Below, piece by piece: positions 32,023 to 44,499 of a stretch of DNA of 64,000 nt. Source of the stretch: Micropterus salmoides (taxonomy: Eukaryota > Chordata > Actinopteri > Centrarchiformes > Centrarchidae). The notes beneath the pieces were generated by a model. That model had not been told where the DNA came from. It ran no database searches and saw only the letters and a list, made by a program, of their open reading frames with translations. The stretch covers positions 14,033,252 to 14,097,251 of the forward strand of contig NW_024041262.1 in assembly GCF_014851395.1 (NCBI RefSeq). Reading direction: 5' to 3'. The stretch's first letter is position 1; each line of letters opens with the position of its first letter. Made by a program: the position numbers and the translations under genes.

Positions 32023-34069
32023 TAGTGTTTCTCAACGGGGCCGGTACCGCCCCCCAGGGGGCGTTCCGAGGACAATGGGGGGCGCTGGAAGCAATATTTT
32101 GGAAAGGGGGGCGCTGAGCTGCTTTTGGGGGGCATTTGTTGGTTGGAAATTCTAAGGTGATTTTACACTTGAGATCCACAACAATACGAGTTTAAACTTT
32201 AAACTACTTGCAACAAACTGTGGTCTGCAACTGCCAGTTTAGTCCACTTCGACTGGATGAGACTGTGTATTTTTTCTCCTTCAGCTACTTGTGGTGCAGC
32301 TTCGTGCTGCCTTCATGGGAACGGGAAGTCAGAGTATCATCTCTAAAATTTTACCCACATGGCGTTTACTGTGTAAACTCTGGAAAATTGACGCTCTCTT
32401 TCTTGGTGGAAAAGTGTTTATTTCTCTGAGGAATACACCGTGAACGCCTTGTTATCGCAGTGGTTACACATTTACAAGAGGGATATCCACTGTCGGACTA
32501 ACCCTGAAGGCAGCGCTGCGACACCAGCAAGTGAAGTGGACCCACCTCGCACTGTGAGTTGCAGACAGTTTGTGCCAAAGCGGACATATAGAGTAGTTTC
32601 AGTAAGCTATAAAAATGTAACGTCAAAAACTGAAGCCCTGACTTGCTCTGTTGGGGATTGTAAGCGGCACTTTATCAGAAGTGCTGAAGTTAATGGAGTC
32701 TGAGATTTCTGCCTGATCACAGGTGTCGGTTAGTTTCGTCCCCGGCATGAGCACCTCCTCGTCTCATTCAGTTTTGTCTGTTAGATGGTGAGGGGATACT
32801 TCCAGCGAATCAGTAACATAATGCAGTATAGGGCATGTAGTAAAATATTATGAATTCTCTTTAAATAGGCTAATGACGTTAGTCTCCCATTACGACTTTT
32901 TTTTCTTTACATGTCAGAGAACTCAGATATGTGGGAGACATTCTGAATGTGCAGAACATTTTGAACAGATAAACAGATAAGGTGAAGCAGATAAGTTAAA
33001 GTGTTTCCCATACGTTCATTTATTTGTGGCGGCCCGCCACAATATCAATGTTGACCGCCACATATTGATTTTCAATTTTTTTTACTAGGCCAATTTAAAA
33101 TCGTATTTGACTGTAGAGCTGCAGGCAGCGCGTATTCGCGCAGCACATCCTCTAACTCATCTCTCTTATCTGTCCATCGATCTCTCGCTCTCTCTCCCTT
33201 GTGAACACAGCTGCACAAATCTGTCCAACACAACGCTGTCAATGTCGGAGACCCAGCTATTAAAAGTTATTAGCAAGCATGTAAGGAGACTAGCTAATAA
33301 GAAGAGCTAAGTTAATGTTTGAATACAGCTGGGTTTTTGAGGCTAGCACGCTGTATATAGCTGCGCCACAGTTACACTGTCATTCTGTGGGAAACACTGA
33401 GTTATTAACAGATGAGCTAATAAAGTCCAGTCAATAACTGAATTAAAACGGATTAATTTATTACTGAGATGAAAAGGGGCCACAAACACATTTAAATAGG
33501 TTACTTCCCCACAAAAGAGGAGGTAAGACTTAATCATGTGTGTTGATTCAGCAGGGATGATATTAAATAAGTTGATCTACAGGAGAAAAATATTTAAAAG
33601 CAATGAGAATGCCTGAGAGCCTCACTAGATTATATTCTATTATAATTATATATTTTGAATTGTCACCTGCCACCTGAATTTTTAGACATTTCACCATAAA
33701 TTGTTGCAGAAAAGGCAGAAATTGGAGGAGAAATTTTCACTAGAATGCAGGAAATTAAGTGTTTAATGCTCAAAATCTTCTGAGGGAGGACCCCCATACA
33801 CCCCACTTATTTAGTGCCCCATCCAAGAAACCAGTCTCTGGATTCACACAGTTTCTGGGAGGAACATTCACTTATTAGTTAAATATAATTACTTTTCACA
33901 TGGCTTTTGTTTTTGCTTTTGTTTATCTTTTCCATGTTTTTAATAAAAATAGTCACAAAAAATAAAATCAACTATATTCAGGGTAAATAGCAAACATCTT
34001 TTTTGATGGGGGGCGGTAAGGGACCAGGATAATGGATAGGGGGGCGCTGGCCCAAAGGTTGAGAACATG
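32023..34069. mobile_element. hAT-like non-autonomous DNA transposon with a nested element
   Basis: The left end (TAGTGTTTCTCAAC, then GGGGCCGGTACCGCCCCCC) and the reverse complement of the right end (CATGTTCTCAAC, then TTTGGGCCAGCGCCCCCC) match imperfectly. Such GTTTCTCAAC termini are typical of vertebrate hAT elements. The ends are followed inward by GGGGGGCGC words on both sides. The 8-bp target-site duplication expected of hAT is not evident. The interior encodes no recognisable transposase. A frame at 32440-32703 is unassigned. Confidence 0.6.
32999..33401. mobile_element. Nested hAT-like MITE ('GTGTTTCCCA' termini)
   Basis: It begins AAGTGTTTCCCATAC and ends GTGGGAAACACTG (inverted GTGTTTCCCA/TGGGAAACAC). 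It contains the 'tttgtggcggcccgccacaatatcaa' segment that I associate with a widespread fish hAT-type repeat. It lies inside the 32.0-34.07 kb element. Further sequence of what looks like the same family is at about 33660-33850 ('agacatttcaccataaattgttgcag', then 'gagggaggacccccataca'), so two copies or one rearranged copy may be involved. Confidence 0.6.
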
Positions 34070-34419
34070 ATCAAACATGAAATTTTTTGTATTTATATTA
34101 GCCAACTTGCCCCTCTTTTTTGTAAACTGCTAGCATAGCTGTTTCTGGTTTAAGCATATTTAGGGTTCTGCTCTTCTTACTGAGCTACAAGCATTATCAT
34201 CAAGTCATTATAGCATTGTGCTACCCTGTGTAGATAAAAAGAAAGTAAGAACATGGTGAAGACATCTGCTGGTCTTTTTTATCCCAGTTGTTTTGCTGAG
34301 ATTCTAAACGTTTTTCAAAATAGAATATTGCTCTTTGACATTGTGTTTTTCCTTTGGGACATGATTAAACATAATTAAACCTGTTGAGGTTTTTGTTGTT
34401 TGTTTGTTTCTACAGGGCT

Positions 34420-34610
34420 TTTCATTTCCACATTTATGGTCCCCAGAGGATGAATTCCACTGATTTGACTTTGTTTTGTCCTCTAGCTCCAACAGCAGTT
34501 TAACATAATGGCTTTTCAAATGTCAACTATAAGATGGATTACCACGAAATTCAGTTCAGATCCCCTCAGGATGAATTGTAATAGTTTTTCTTGCTGACCG
34601 CTAGCTGTTG
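34420..34610 (-). repeat. Antisense copy of the 2.0-2.5 kb dispersed repeat
   Basis: 'tggtccccagaggatgaattccactg', 'ttttgtcctctag', and then again 'cccctcaggatgaattgtaatag' read as the reverse complement of two tandem monomers of the family at 2030-2500. Confidence 0.55.
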
Positions 34611-35034
34611 CTAACAGTAGCTTATGTTATCAGCTGGCTGTGAACCAGTGGTCCAAAGCTTCTGTACTAGTGTTAGAGGTGCGCCAACACATCCCTGAAA
34701 CACCAAGCTTCCTGTTCAGGCAGAATCAGCAATAGGACGGCTAGCTGCACGGCTAACTCAGTAGCTAGCAGCAGCTTCTGATAGCAGGAAGTTTGTTAGC
34801 TGCTAAAGTAACCGCTAATCAGAAGCAAGTGGGCTTTCATGGAGAAAGGATCTAAAACTGTTCACACACAGGATGAAAAGATGTGCTGAAGCAATGGAGA
34901 GTATGAGAAAAATAATGTATTTTTTTAAATGTTAAAGCATGCAAAAACATTTTCTAGTAGAAACCCTTAATATACGTATGAACCTGAAAATGAGCATTCT
35001 ACGGCACCTTTAATTTACTTTTTGGCTTAAAAGT

Positions 35035-35530
35035 AGTTAAAGCGGCTATAATCAATATTTTTTACAGTATCAATGTATAAAAGGGCAATGTGAAAACAAT
35101 GTGACAATGTAAAAGGGGTTGCTCATATGATGAACTTACGGAAAATTATGACCTGAATCTGCAGGTTCCCCTGACTTTACAGAGATACATAGCGCATTTC
35201 AGCTCAAGGTTAAGCTGTCTGGGCTGCAACATTACTGTTTTGGTTCGCTCTCACCGCTCTCATAGAGTCATTTTCAGCCACAGCAGGCTGCTGTTTGCAG
35301 TGAAAAAGCTCTAAAACCCACTGCACACTACCTGCACAACACCACCACCACCAACAACAACAACAACAACAGCAGCACACAGTTAGCACAACTAGCTGCT
35401 GAACATGGTTGAGCATTTAGCAGCTAAAGAGTCAAATAATTCCCTCAGGAGTTGGCAGAGACCAAAAGCAGAGCAATACCAATGAATATTGGAGGTTTAT
35501 CAGGTAAACATAAACACAACTGCTAACAAG
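35035..35530 (+). repeat. Dispersed repeat family B, copy 1
   Basis: It begins 'aaagcggctataatcaatatttt' and includes 'cagccacagcaggctgc', a CAC/CAA triplet run (35338-35372) and 'gcatttagcagctaaagagtcaaat...gttggcagagaccaaaagcagag'. The first half recurs at 37560-37740 and the second half at 40440-40500. It produces a cysteine- and tryptophan-rich spurious frame at 35210-35416. Confidence 0.6.
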
Positions 35531-37559
35531 TTCTATATATCAACTTAAGGTGATGAAATGTCAATGTTGTTTCCACAACCTGTTGCCGGTGAGTGGCCAA
35601 CAAATTTTTTTATTGCAGGTTTATATCTAAATATACTGCGTTTTGTAGAATTACAATTTCACCGCAGTCACAAAACTCTTAACTTAAATATTCTCTTAAA
35701 AATTCTCTGAATAAATAAAAAATATATACAGAGAGCATTGTCTTCAATCATAGCTACATCCTTTTAGGTGCAAAATAAATGAAAGCTGGAAGAACAACAC
35801 CCTCTTCCTGTTTGATGCTGTAAAGCTATCCAGCAGGTGTACGAAGAAATCCAATCTGGTGCCCAACATAATGAAATATATATATACTGGGATGTCTTCT
35901 CTGTGATTGGTTTATTTCTTCAGTCACAGAGATGACTTACACCATCTGTGATGCTGAAGAGAAAGACTTTACTTTTATTTACTTTCTTCTTAGGTATTCT
36001 GTTCACTCATTTTACATTTTGTTGAAGTTGGTTGCTTGTGGTGCCAGATGCTGTTGTGGATGTTTCTGTGTGAGGGATTGAGTTTACATTCAACAATACA
36101 ACTGAGTTAATTGTTCCTAACAAGATTATCTTCCTGCTGGCCAAAACACTGCCTGGAATCTGCATATCTGGCAACCCAGGCACCAGCAAACAAAGAGGCC
36201 AATTAGCAAGAGCTGCCTAACTTTGTGACCAATTTTTTTATTCTGTTTATTACTTATAAGGGGCATTAAACATTTTATTGAATTGTTCGCAGTGAGTAAA
36301 CACTTTATATAATTCTAACAAAAGAGCAAAGAAGTGGAAAAACAGAAAGTAATAAAAGCAAGAAGGGAATCAAACACTCAATAACATGCTAACTTTTCGA
36401 TTTAAACCCTCACCCCACCCTAGATTTCCATTCCCCTAGACCTGTAGTTTCTAAAACTGGTTTGAAAATTAGTTGTTGGTTGTTTGTTGTGGGTCCCTGT
36501 ACAAGGAGAAGTTTACCAGTGAGTCCCACGGTGAGATTAAATTAACTCAATTTTAATCTTGTGTGGTAAAAGTTCTAAGAACCTCCTGCCCCAGTTTAAT
36601 ACCCTAAGTAGCTTTTCTATCTGATCAGGGGCTCCTAAACCCCTTCAGTCCTGGACCCACATAAGACAGAATTAGTCAATGAGCCATAGACATATTATAA
36701 CGTGGTACTATGTTTGCCATGTAGATTCACCATCTCCACTGCGGATGCTTTCTCATAATTTGACATATTTAGGTAATGATACATGGTCAACAACAGTTGG
36801 TGCATCTCTTTAGTGTGGTTGGGAATGTAAAAGTGGGACATAACCAGTGGGCAATGAGGTAATAAAGTGGCAGGCTTTCACCCATGTTGCAGCTACCTAA
36901 GGCAGACTCCTTTTATGCCACCATTCTAGAAACAGTCAACACAGCTGTAGTGGTTATTTAGGGTCAGAAATGCGCTATGTTATTTTACAAGAGACCAAGT
37001 GATATTGGTGTTTTACAGGGTGCATAAATAATGGCTTTTATATATCTGTAAAAACGGAATGTTAAGAGTAAAGGTCATTTTATTGTAACAGGTGACAAGT
37101 GTTAACTATCAGACGGACAGCATGTGAGGTGACAGGAATCTAACTTTTAAGTTATTGATATGTTGCAGTAAATAGTAATACAAAACAAATCCCACACAAA
37201 TACAGACTAACACAGTACAAGACTAAACATAACCAACACACAGGTGTGGGATGAGTCGAGGCAGTCAATGTCCCTAACCTCCCTTAACCTCAGTCAACCT
37301 AGGTCAGCTCCCCCACCCTGCCTCTAACCAAGGAGTTGAAGGTAGTACCTGGTTATGTTTTATCGAGATTAAATAACTATAAAATAATATATTTACTCAC
37401 TTACTAGTGGTATTCAGTAATGCTGATACTTTGGGTTTTAATGTATTTCCAAAGGTTTTGAGATATACATCTCTGAGATTACTGTTGCCAACCATATACA
37501 TTGGATATGAATGAAATGTCATTATTATTGGTGCAAAAATGATCTAAAATGTTACATTT
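35531..37559. other. Putative intron, no exon seen
   Basis: Anonymous sequence without a recognisable transposon protein or exon. Confidence 0.4.
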
Positions 37560-37960
37560 AAAGCTGCACTAATCAATATTTTGATATGAACAATAGGTCA
37601 GAATTACTTACTACAAAGATGTCGTTAATAGTGGAAAAACCCGCAGAGAATTACTGTATATAGAAACGCTTAAATTATCGTGTTTTGGTTTTGGTTTGGT
37701 TTGGTCTCATCAACTTCATATCCAGCCACAGCAGGCTTTAGATTTAGTGAAAAATCGACTTTGTCCTACTTGCCCAGCATCAAGTGTCTCACAGGCAAAG
37801 TTAGCTACTAGCTTGTAGTGAACATAGCGAAGTGTGGCACGGCAGACCAGGAAGGGGGGGAATTGAATGAAAGGCAACAACGCCACCTAGGTGTAGCCCA
37901 GGCTTAATAATGAGAAACACTATTTAGCTGTCTGACCAAGTCACTAAGGGTTAACTTTTA
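37560..37960 (+). repeat. Dispersed repeat family B, copy 2
   Basis: It starts 'aaagctgcactaatcaatattttgatatgaacaa', then 'ttcatatccagccacagcaggctttag', and parallels the first half of the copy at 35035. Confidence 0.55.
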
Positions 37961-38043
37961 TTTTTCTCAGCATCTTTGATGGGCTTGTAAGTTAGCAAAT
38001 GGGTGGACGTTATGATGCAGTGAGCTGACCAATCAGCTGCCAG

Positions 38044-38397
38044 CTATGTTCCGTTACAATTACGCCTCTCGTTTCGCGTCTCTGCACATTCTTTTGGCGC
38101 CTGTACCTGAGCGTAGGAGGCTGCGTTATCCCCTTGAGAGTAAATGAGAGCTGTGCCAGAATCCACTGTTGTCACGGAGCTAAAGGCAGTGAATTCCGCT
38201 AAAATGGTCAGGTTTTGGTAAAGAGTTGGAAGCCTTGTGCAGCTGAGATCCATTCCACGGAGTGATACCAATCTACATGTTCCAGACGTTTTTCCAGAGC
38301 TTTGGTCTAGGTGGCTGGGTGGCGAGCCAATCGTGTTTGTGACTCTGACTTTAGACGGATTGCCAGGATCTTCCTCATCTTCATGGTGGTAGGACAA
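38044..38397 (-). other. Unassigned open frame, 117 codons
   Basis: A frame with ordinary amino-acid composition. It starts MSYHHEDEEDPGNPSK and has serine/threonine-rich content, which is unusual against the low-complexity frames around it. I do not recognise it. It lies directly beside repeat family B and may be part of a transposon. There is no promoter, splice or domain support for a gene. Confidence 0.2.
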
Positions 38398-39089
38398 ACA
38401 CTAACACAAACTTAAAAGGGCCCCAACGGTGAGAAATGAACTCTTGTCAATAAAGGCAAGTGGAACTAAGGACGAACTGAGCTCAACGAAGTTAAAAGGA
38501 AAGGTTTTTTTGTGCGCACTTTATTATTTTAGTTTGTTATTTTTCATACCTGCTTTCTTATGTATGTACCATCCCTGTGTATTTAATACACTTAATGCAA
38601 ACTGTCATTCGGGTGTGGTATTCTTTTTATTGACATTCAATTCTCAGGCTCTTAACAATTTAGTGTCTTCTGATTCTGGTCCACATTGATGACAAGACTA
38701 CTTTAGACTATTACACCTATGTACATTATTACTACCTCGTGATAAGGGTTACATAGGGTATTGCGCCCCCAGGAAATACTATTTAACCCTTGATTAATTG
38801 AAGGAGAATAAAGAGAAAAAGGCACACAAGAATTTTACTGATGAGGCAGAGGCGTGATTCAAAATATACCAAAATATATTTATTTTTAATCAGCCAAGAA
38901 ACAAAGAATCAGGGACTGGAACTGCTGAAAGGAAAAGAAATGTGAACCAGCAATAAAAATTGTAAAATGGTAGATAAGACATTTTTTTTATTACAATAAT
39001 TTGTTAAAAACGACTTTAATATAAGTTCAAATAAAGAAAGAATATAAATCCAGTGCCCCAAAATAACTTTAACCAAAATTAAGCAGGGG

Positions 39090-39480
39090 TCACTTACATT
39101 TACATTTACATTTCTAGGATTTCTAGGCAGACAAGGCATAGTCTGCCTTGTGGAGACGCAGACTATGCTGAGTGCCCAGGAGTGCTACCGCTACCCATCT
39201 TAAGTGCAGCATTACAAACCTCAACGCATTAATCTTCTATCCCCTACAATAATCTTGTATTGATTGCACTTTTTGTTAACTCTAACTTCTTTCCCTAGGT
39301 ATTTACCCCATTGATGCGATATGTGCTATTAGCGCTTACTAGTATTTATTGCTGATTTTATTAATATGTATTGTCAATAGTAGAACTCGTGCTGTGTTTA
39401 TGCTATGTTAATGATTGTATGTTGTTCCTCAAATGTAAGTCGCTTTGGATAAAAGCGACACAAAGTCATACATATAAAGT
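39090..39480. repeat. Fish retroposon-like remnant ('gtcgctttggataaaagcg')
   Basis: A 'cttacatttacatttacattt' block at about 39090 and an 'aagtcgctttggataaaagcg' block at 39437-39458 are both hallmarks, from memory, of a very common teleost dispersed element. Here they appear at opposite ends of a degraded 390-bp copy. Confidence 0.45.
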
Positions 39481-40330
39481 CAATGCAAAGACGCGTAGAG
39501 CTGCGATTTCCTGTCGGGCGACGCAAAGGTGAAGCGAAGGCAACGCGAAGGAATTCGTGCGAGTTGAATATTTTCAACTCAAGTGAGAAATTCGCATGAT
39601 GCCTTGCCTATCAACGTGAGACACCGACAGCTTTGTGTGGAGAGGGCCAGGCAGAGCGGGTGTGCTGCTGGTTGAGAGCTGCTAAACTTGGACTACAGGA
39701 GCAGGGAGCAGCTTCTCCAGCTTTTGGACAAATAAACACCCGTGGTCGGACTGGATTATGCTCTGACAACTACGCCGTTTGCTCGAGGGAGGAGCTCGGA
39801 GTAAACTGCTTTTATTAAATTAGCTTTTTACTTTAGTTTTTGGGATTACAACGTTGATTTATCTTCACTGGAGCTTCTCAGTAGCTACTTTACTGTGACC
39901 GAGTTAGCATAGAATAGCCCTGATGGATCCGAACTACATTCAGAAAACAAACATTTTAGAAGTTATTGTCCTGCTGTCAGCTGGGATTCGCTGCAGCCCC
40001 CCTGCGACCCTGTACACAGGATAAGCGGTTGACGATGGATGGATGGATGGATGTTCTGCTGTCTTGCTGACAGACCTGACAAAGCATGACTTCATATGTT
40101 TAACAAATCTCCATCATGTTGTAGTTATTTCGGCAACAGTTTGATCCGTTTATTGCTATTTAATCACAGCAAAATGTTTACTTTGGGTTCATACAGCTGT
40201 AGTGATGGTGAGTTGTGTTTATTAGCATTATCGCGTTGTGTATGAACACTCCAGGGATGTCCAGCGATAAAACCCCCATGAGGAAAGCGTTGCGTGGATT
40301 AAATTCGCGTTTGGTCTGAATGCAGAGTTA
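39478..40330. mobile_element. MITE-like DNA element, possibly Harbinger-type
   Basis: The left part ('caatgcaaagacgcgtagag', then repeated GCGAAGGCAACGCGAAGG words) and the right part ('gcgttgcgtggattaaattcgcg', 'gtctgaatgcagagtt', 40290-40328) form imperfect inverted termini. Locally rich in CpG and GCGAA. It carries no transposase. It is interrupted by a 73-bp LINE tail at 39979-40051. Confidence 0.4.
39979..40051 (+). mobile_element. 73-bp LINE/SINE 3'-end insertion with target-site duplication
   Basis: The stretch 'gctgcagcccccctgcgaccctg...ggataagcgg' followed by (ATGG)n is the 3' end of a common fish retroposon. It is flanked by TGTCCTGCTGTC (39967-39978) and TGTTCTGCTGTC (40052-40063), which match at 11 of 12 bases. 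This is a textbook severely 5'-truncated insertion. Confidence 0.75.
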
Positions 40331-40439
40331 CATAGCCTAAGCCTAGTAAGGAGGTTAGCCAGGGGAGGAGTTAAGTCAAGGCTGCATTCAACACCACCAC
40401 ACCTTAACCTGCACTTGGGGAATCTTTCCCCACCACAGA

Positions 40440-40520
40440 AGCATTTAGCAGCTAAATATACAGACATTTCTCTCAGTAGGTGGTGGAGACCAAAATATAG
40501 CTAAAAGGATAGTTAACATT
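40440..40520 (+). repeat. Dispersed repeat family B, copy 3 (partial)
   Basis: 'gcatttagcagctaaatatacagacatttctctcagtaggtggtggagaccaaaa' parallels 35411-35470. Confidence 0.55.
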
Positions 40521-41695
40521 AGACTTAAATTTGACATATCGCCAGGACCATAACTCCAATTTAAAAGCTAATGTTGCCTTGACTGCTGGATCTGTAAACA
40601 GGCAATCAACTTTGAAAGGCCAGAATAGGTCAAATGTTGTTTTTTTGTGTGATCAAAAAGATAATCATGTAACTTTAAGGAATTCAACAGCAAAATCTCT
40701 TTTGCAGGTCAATCTCACAGTTTCTCTATGTAATCCACAGAGCATGCAGTTCTGTGAAGATGTGAAGATTCTCAGTCACCCAGATCATAGTTATCCAAGG
40801 GAGATAAAATTAAGGGCAGCTGGACTTGGCTGGAGATGTTTTGCCTCTCATCCAAGTGGCTATTTGTTTTTAAGTTTTCTGTTTTTGGTAACTGAGCCTT
40901 AAAAACCCTAACTGTGGGAATTAAACAAATACTTCCTTTTACCTTTAAGCAGAAGGTAGCCAGGAAATCCTTATAATTCATAGAGTGTGCAAAGCCACCC
41001 AAGCGTAACCCTCTGATGTGCATGCCATGCTGTTTCAACTGTTCTATTGGGTGAAGACACACACGGCAAAAATATCACAAATGTGAAACAAAGATTACAT
41101 TTCTGTCTTAAAAGCAAAGCACCACTTGTTGATAAAATAGTGTGTCTTACTATTAAGGCTACATTATGTTGTTTGTCTCAAAGTGTATACATTCACAAAA
41201 ACAGAGAGTTTAGTGCAATTGGAGAGTCACAGATGACTATGTGTGTGTCTGATGTACCTGAAGATGCTCTCAGGCTGTAATGTGATACACTTCAGAGTGG
41301 CAGGCACTTTAAGCAAAACCCACCCTCACACATAACTGTCAGCAGAAATTTCCATTATAGGCGGCATAGACAAAAAAAGGGTAATGTGAAAGACTGTGTG
41401 AGAATTTATTGTTTTATCTCTCAGTGTGCTGTTGTCTGTCACAATGGATGAGTATTAGTGTGTGTGTGTGTGTGTATGTGTATACAGGAGTTTGTGTGTT
41501 AGTGGCCACACACAAGTCACAGCAGGTTGCCAGTGTTAAGTCTCGCCTCTGGCTCAGTGTGTATGTGCATGAAAGAGCGAGAGAGGGAGGGAGATTACAG
41601 TGGCTATTGCCAACTTCAAAGTGTCTACTGGTGTTGTGCCAGGTCAGCATGTTTACACAGGAGAATTGGTGTTGGGACACAAGCACACACACACA

Positions 41696-41736
<41 letters not shown>

Positions 41737-41941
41737 AGTCACACAGTCACACAGTCGCACAAACTCCTTGAACATGCACGTGTGTAGACACACCTTATCT
41801 CCTGTTCTGGCTCCTGAACATACACACACATAACACACACACCGCCCACAGTGCATTGGTCTTATCAGTTGTCCCAGTGAGTTAGGGGAGGCATTTAATC
41901 AGGGTCAACGCACAGCTCTTGGCATCAAACTGATTCCACCA

Positions 41942-41972
<31 letters not shown>

Positions 41973-42840
41973 CTGTCTGTCTTTCACTCACTCTCCCTTC
42001 ACACTGAGCAGTCTAGTTGGCTAAATATTGCTCAGCAACACAATTTTGTTCCAGAAAAGTTCAAACTAGATCACTGGAGGCTTAAAATAGTTTCACACTG
42101 ATAGATTTACTAACTTTCTCAGCTACTTTTGGGAATGATTGAACTCATCTAGCCAGCTCTGCAACATGTGGGACTTCTTTACTGCCCAGCAGCTTTTAAA
42201 CTCGCTGCTTTCCCCCTTTGTGGTAGACGACATGTGTTTCAACTGTTAAATAAAGAGTTCAACATTTTGGAAAAAACACTCATTCGCGTGGAGAGTTGGA
42301 TGAGAAGATTGATACCGTCAACTACGTATAAGGCCAGCCGCTTATTAGCTTAGCGTTGCATAAAGACAGAAAAAAGGGGGAAACAGACTGCCTGGACCTG
42401 TTCAGCGGTTGCAAAACCACCTACCAACACCTCTAAAGCTCAGTTATCAACATAGCATATATAATTTTTAATCTGTACAAAAACTGAAGTCTATGATATA
42501 CAATTCTGCATTTGACACACAAGTGCATATTTTATGCAATATTAAACTGATTTGAGAGGTTACTGATTCAGCATACAAAACATAGTTTAATGGTTGTAGC
42601 CATTTAAAAATCCATACAGAAATAATTAAACAACACTCCCAACTCATCACATATGCAGGCTTGGTCAAGACCCCTTGGCATCACTTTTTAACACCCTGGA
42701 TACCCTTTAAGCATTGTTTTTGACGTGTAGGGCTCCGCTGTCAAGTTAGCAACAATAAATATGCAATAAATGTAACATCCAGTTAGACTTTCAAAGTAAA
42801 ACTGCTACTTAACGTTGTGAAACGGAACGCTGTTTATGTT
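40521..42840. other. Putative intron with CA and CT microsatellites
   Basis: Contains (GT)n at about 41459-41475, (CA)n at 41683-41738 followed by ACACAGTC repeats to about 41760, and (CT)n at 41945-41972. The frames at 41409-41856 are translations of these repeats. Confidence 0.5.
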
Positions 42841-43000
42841 CTACATTGTTGTGAAACGTTGCAATTTAGTTAGGTTAAGGCACCCAAAACTACTTGGTTA
42901 GGTTCAGAAAAACATTGTGGTTTGGCTAAAAATAGCAACTTAACCTACATAACATTACTAGCACAAGTTACGCACTTTATGAATATAAAATTACGAATAA
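42840..43000 (+). repeat. Dispersed repeat family C, copy 1
   Basis: 'tacttggttaggttcagaaaaacattgtggtttggctaaaa', then 'aacttaacctacataac' parallels 'gcttggttagatttaggaaaagatcatggtttggattaaaa', then 'gtaacttaacttacctatg' at 56970-57080. Confidence 0.65.
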
Positions 43001-43169
43001 AAACCCTCACTGTTGACTTTTTGTCTCACAAGGGAAACAAACACAGGTCTTCTAGTTGAAAGTCCAGTTTCTGACCCAGCCATCCACCCCAACCACCTCC
43101 TTACTCAGTCTTCACTGTTACATATCAAATACCTGCATTTAGCGTTAAAAAAACAATGCTACAGGGATT

Positions 43170-43460
43170 CCCCCAGTGCATTGAACTATGACCCCAAGGG
43201 GTCTTGATCATGTGTCCATATGTGACGACTTGGATTTAACACACATACACTGGGAGTGGCCTTCAGTAAGATACTGGACCCCAAATTGCTCCCAAAGGCT
43301 GTGCAATCGGTGTGAGTGTGTGTATGAATGTTCCATTCTGGTGTGCAGTTGGCACCTTGCATGGACTGCCATCAGTGTGTGAATGGGTAAATATGACCTG
43401 TATTCTAAAGTGCATAAGTACAGTCCATTTACAATTACATAATGTAATGTAAACTGGGCT
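43170..43460 (+). repeat. Fish retroposon remnant, sense copy
   Basis: 'cttcagtaagatactggaccccaaattgctcccaaaggctgtgcaatcggtgtgagtgtg', then 'gcagttggcaccttgcatgg' is a degraded copy of a common teleost repeat. The segment at 10040-10330 is an antisense relative. Confidence 0.55.
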
Positions 43461-44499
43461 TTTGATCCAAACAAATTATCTTACGTTTCATATAATTTTG
43501 CAATGAATCTGTGGATCGAAACTTTGGTCTAGTTAATGTTGGCTCCATCATTTTATTTTTTCATAAAATGTAGTTTGTAAAGTATTTATATTTAAAATCA
43601 CAGTATGGTGCACGATTAAAATGTAGAGATTGTGCATTTGTCAAACCAAGTGGTGTTATATAAACTCAAAATAAAATTAGCTTGACTCATTTATTATTAA
43701 AAGCTCCGAGGTACAACTTTTAAATATATAATGTGAGGTAACACATTAGGATAGAAGTTGATAGGAGAGGCTATTTTTAAAAACAATGCCACACTCCATA
43801 ATAACAATGACTCAGCAGGGGATCTTATTGTGGTTACAATTGTATGAGTAAGTAAAACAAAAGCAAAAAAGAGCTGCACACTGGTTTACCACTCCTGATA
43901 GTGTGAAATATTTTGCTCTGCGATAATGACATGACAACGTGGTCCTGCCAGAGATACCATAAGTTCTAGTATTGGACGCTGTACACCAGCATGTGGTTCA
44001 GATATTTTAGATCTAGACTTGGTACATTGTTTCATGAGGCAGGACAGAACTACTGTATTTTAAATGTATTGCAATACGGATCAAACAATATAGCTCTTTA
44101 ACCAACATGTAAAAAAGGTAAAAGTAACAGGTTTGTTGTCTATATAATGACACAATCTGTATACTGAAGCCTGAGAGGAGAATTTCCTGGCAATTGGAGG
44201 AGCGCAGGTGGTAATAGTGTGGATTTCATGCACGTATCGAGGTTGAGGATTTTCTTGGGTCACTGAACAACCTTTAGGGGGAAAGATAAAGCTTAGAGCC
44301 CACTGGTGAGACTTATCCCTTACTTATGGGAAAAGTGTGGAAAAGTCCACTTGATGTCAGTTATTGTGACTTGAATGTACATTTGTTTTCTTTTAAAATC
44401 CTGGCAACGTCTTCCCAACTTAGACATGAAACAACTTTTAAACAAGCTATGCAGTAAACTTGATTGTATAGAGTTTAGCCAACAGACAATATGATAAAT

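Noticed and set aside
32440..32703. hAT transposase remnant inside the 32-34 kb element
   Set aside because: I could not find BED-finger or hATC motifs; the frame may be chance.
41409..41856. Overlapping frames on both strands with Thr-His or Cys-Val repeats
   Set aside because: Translations of CA/GT microsatellites.
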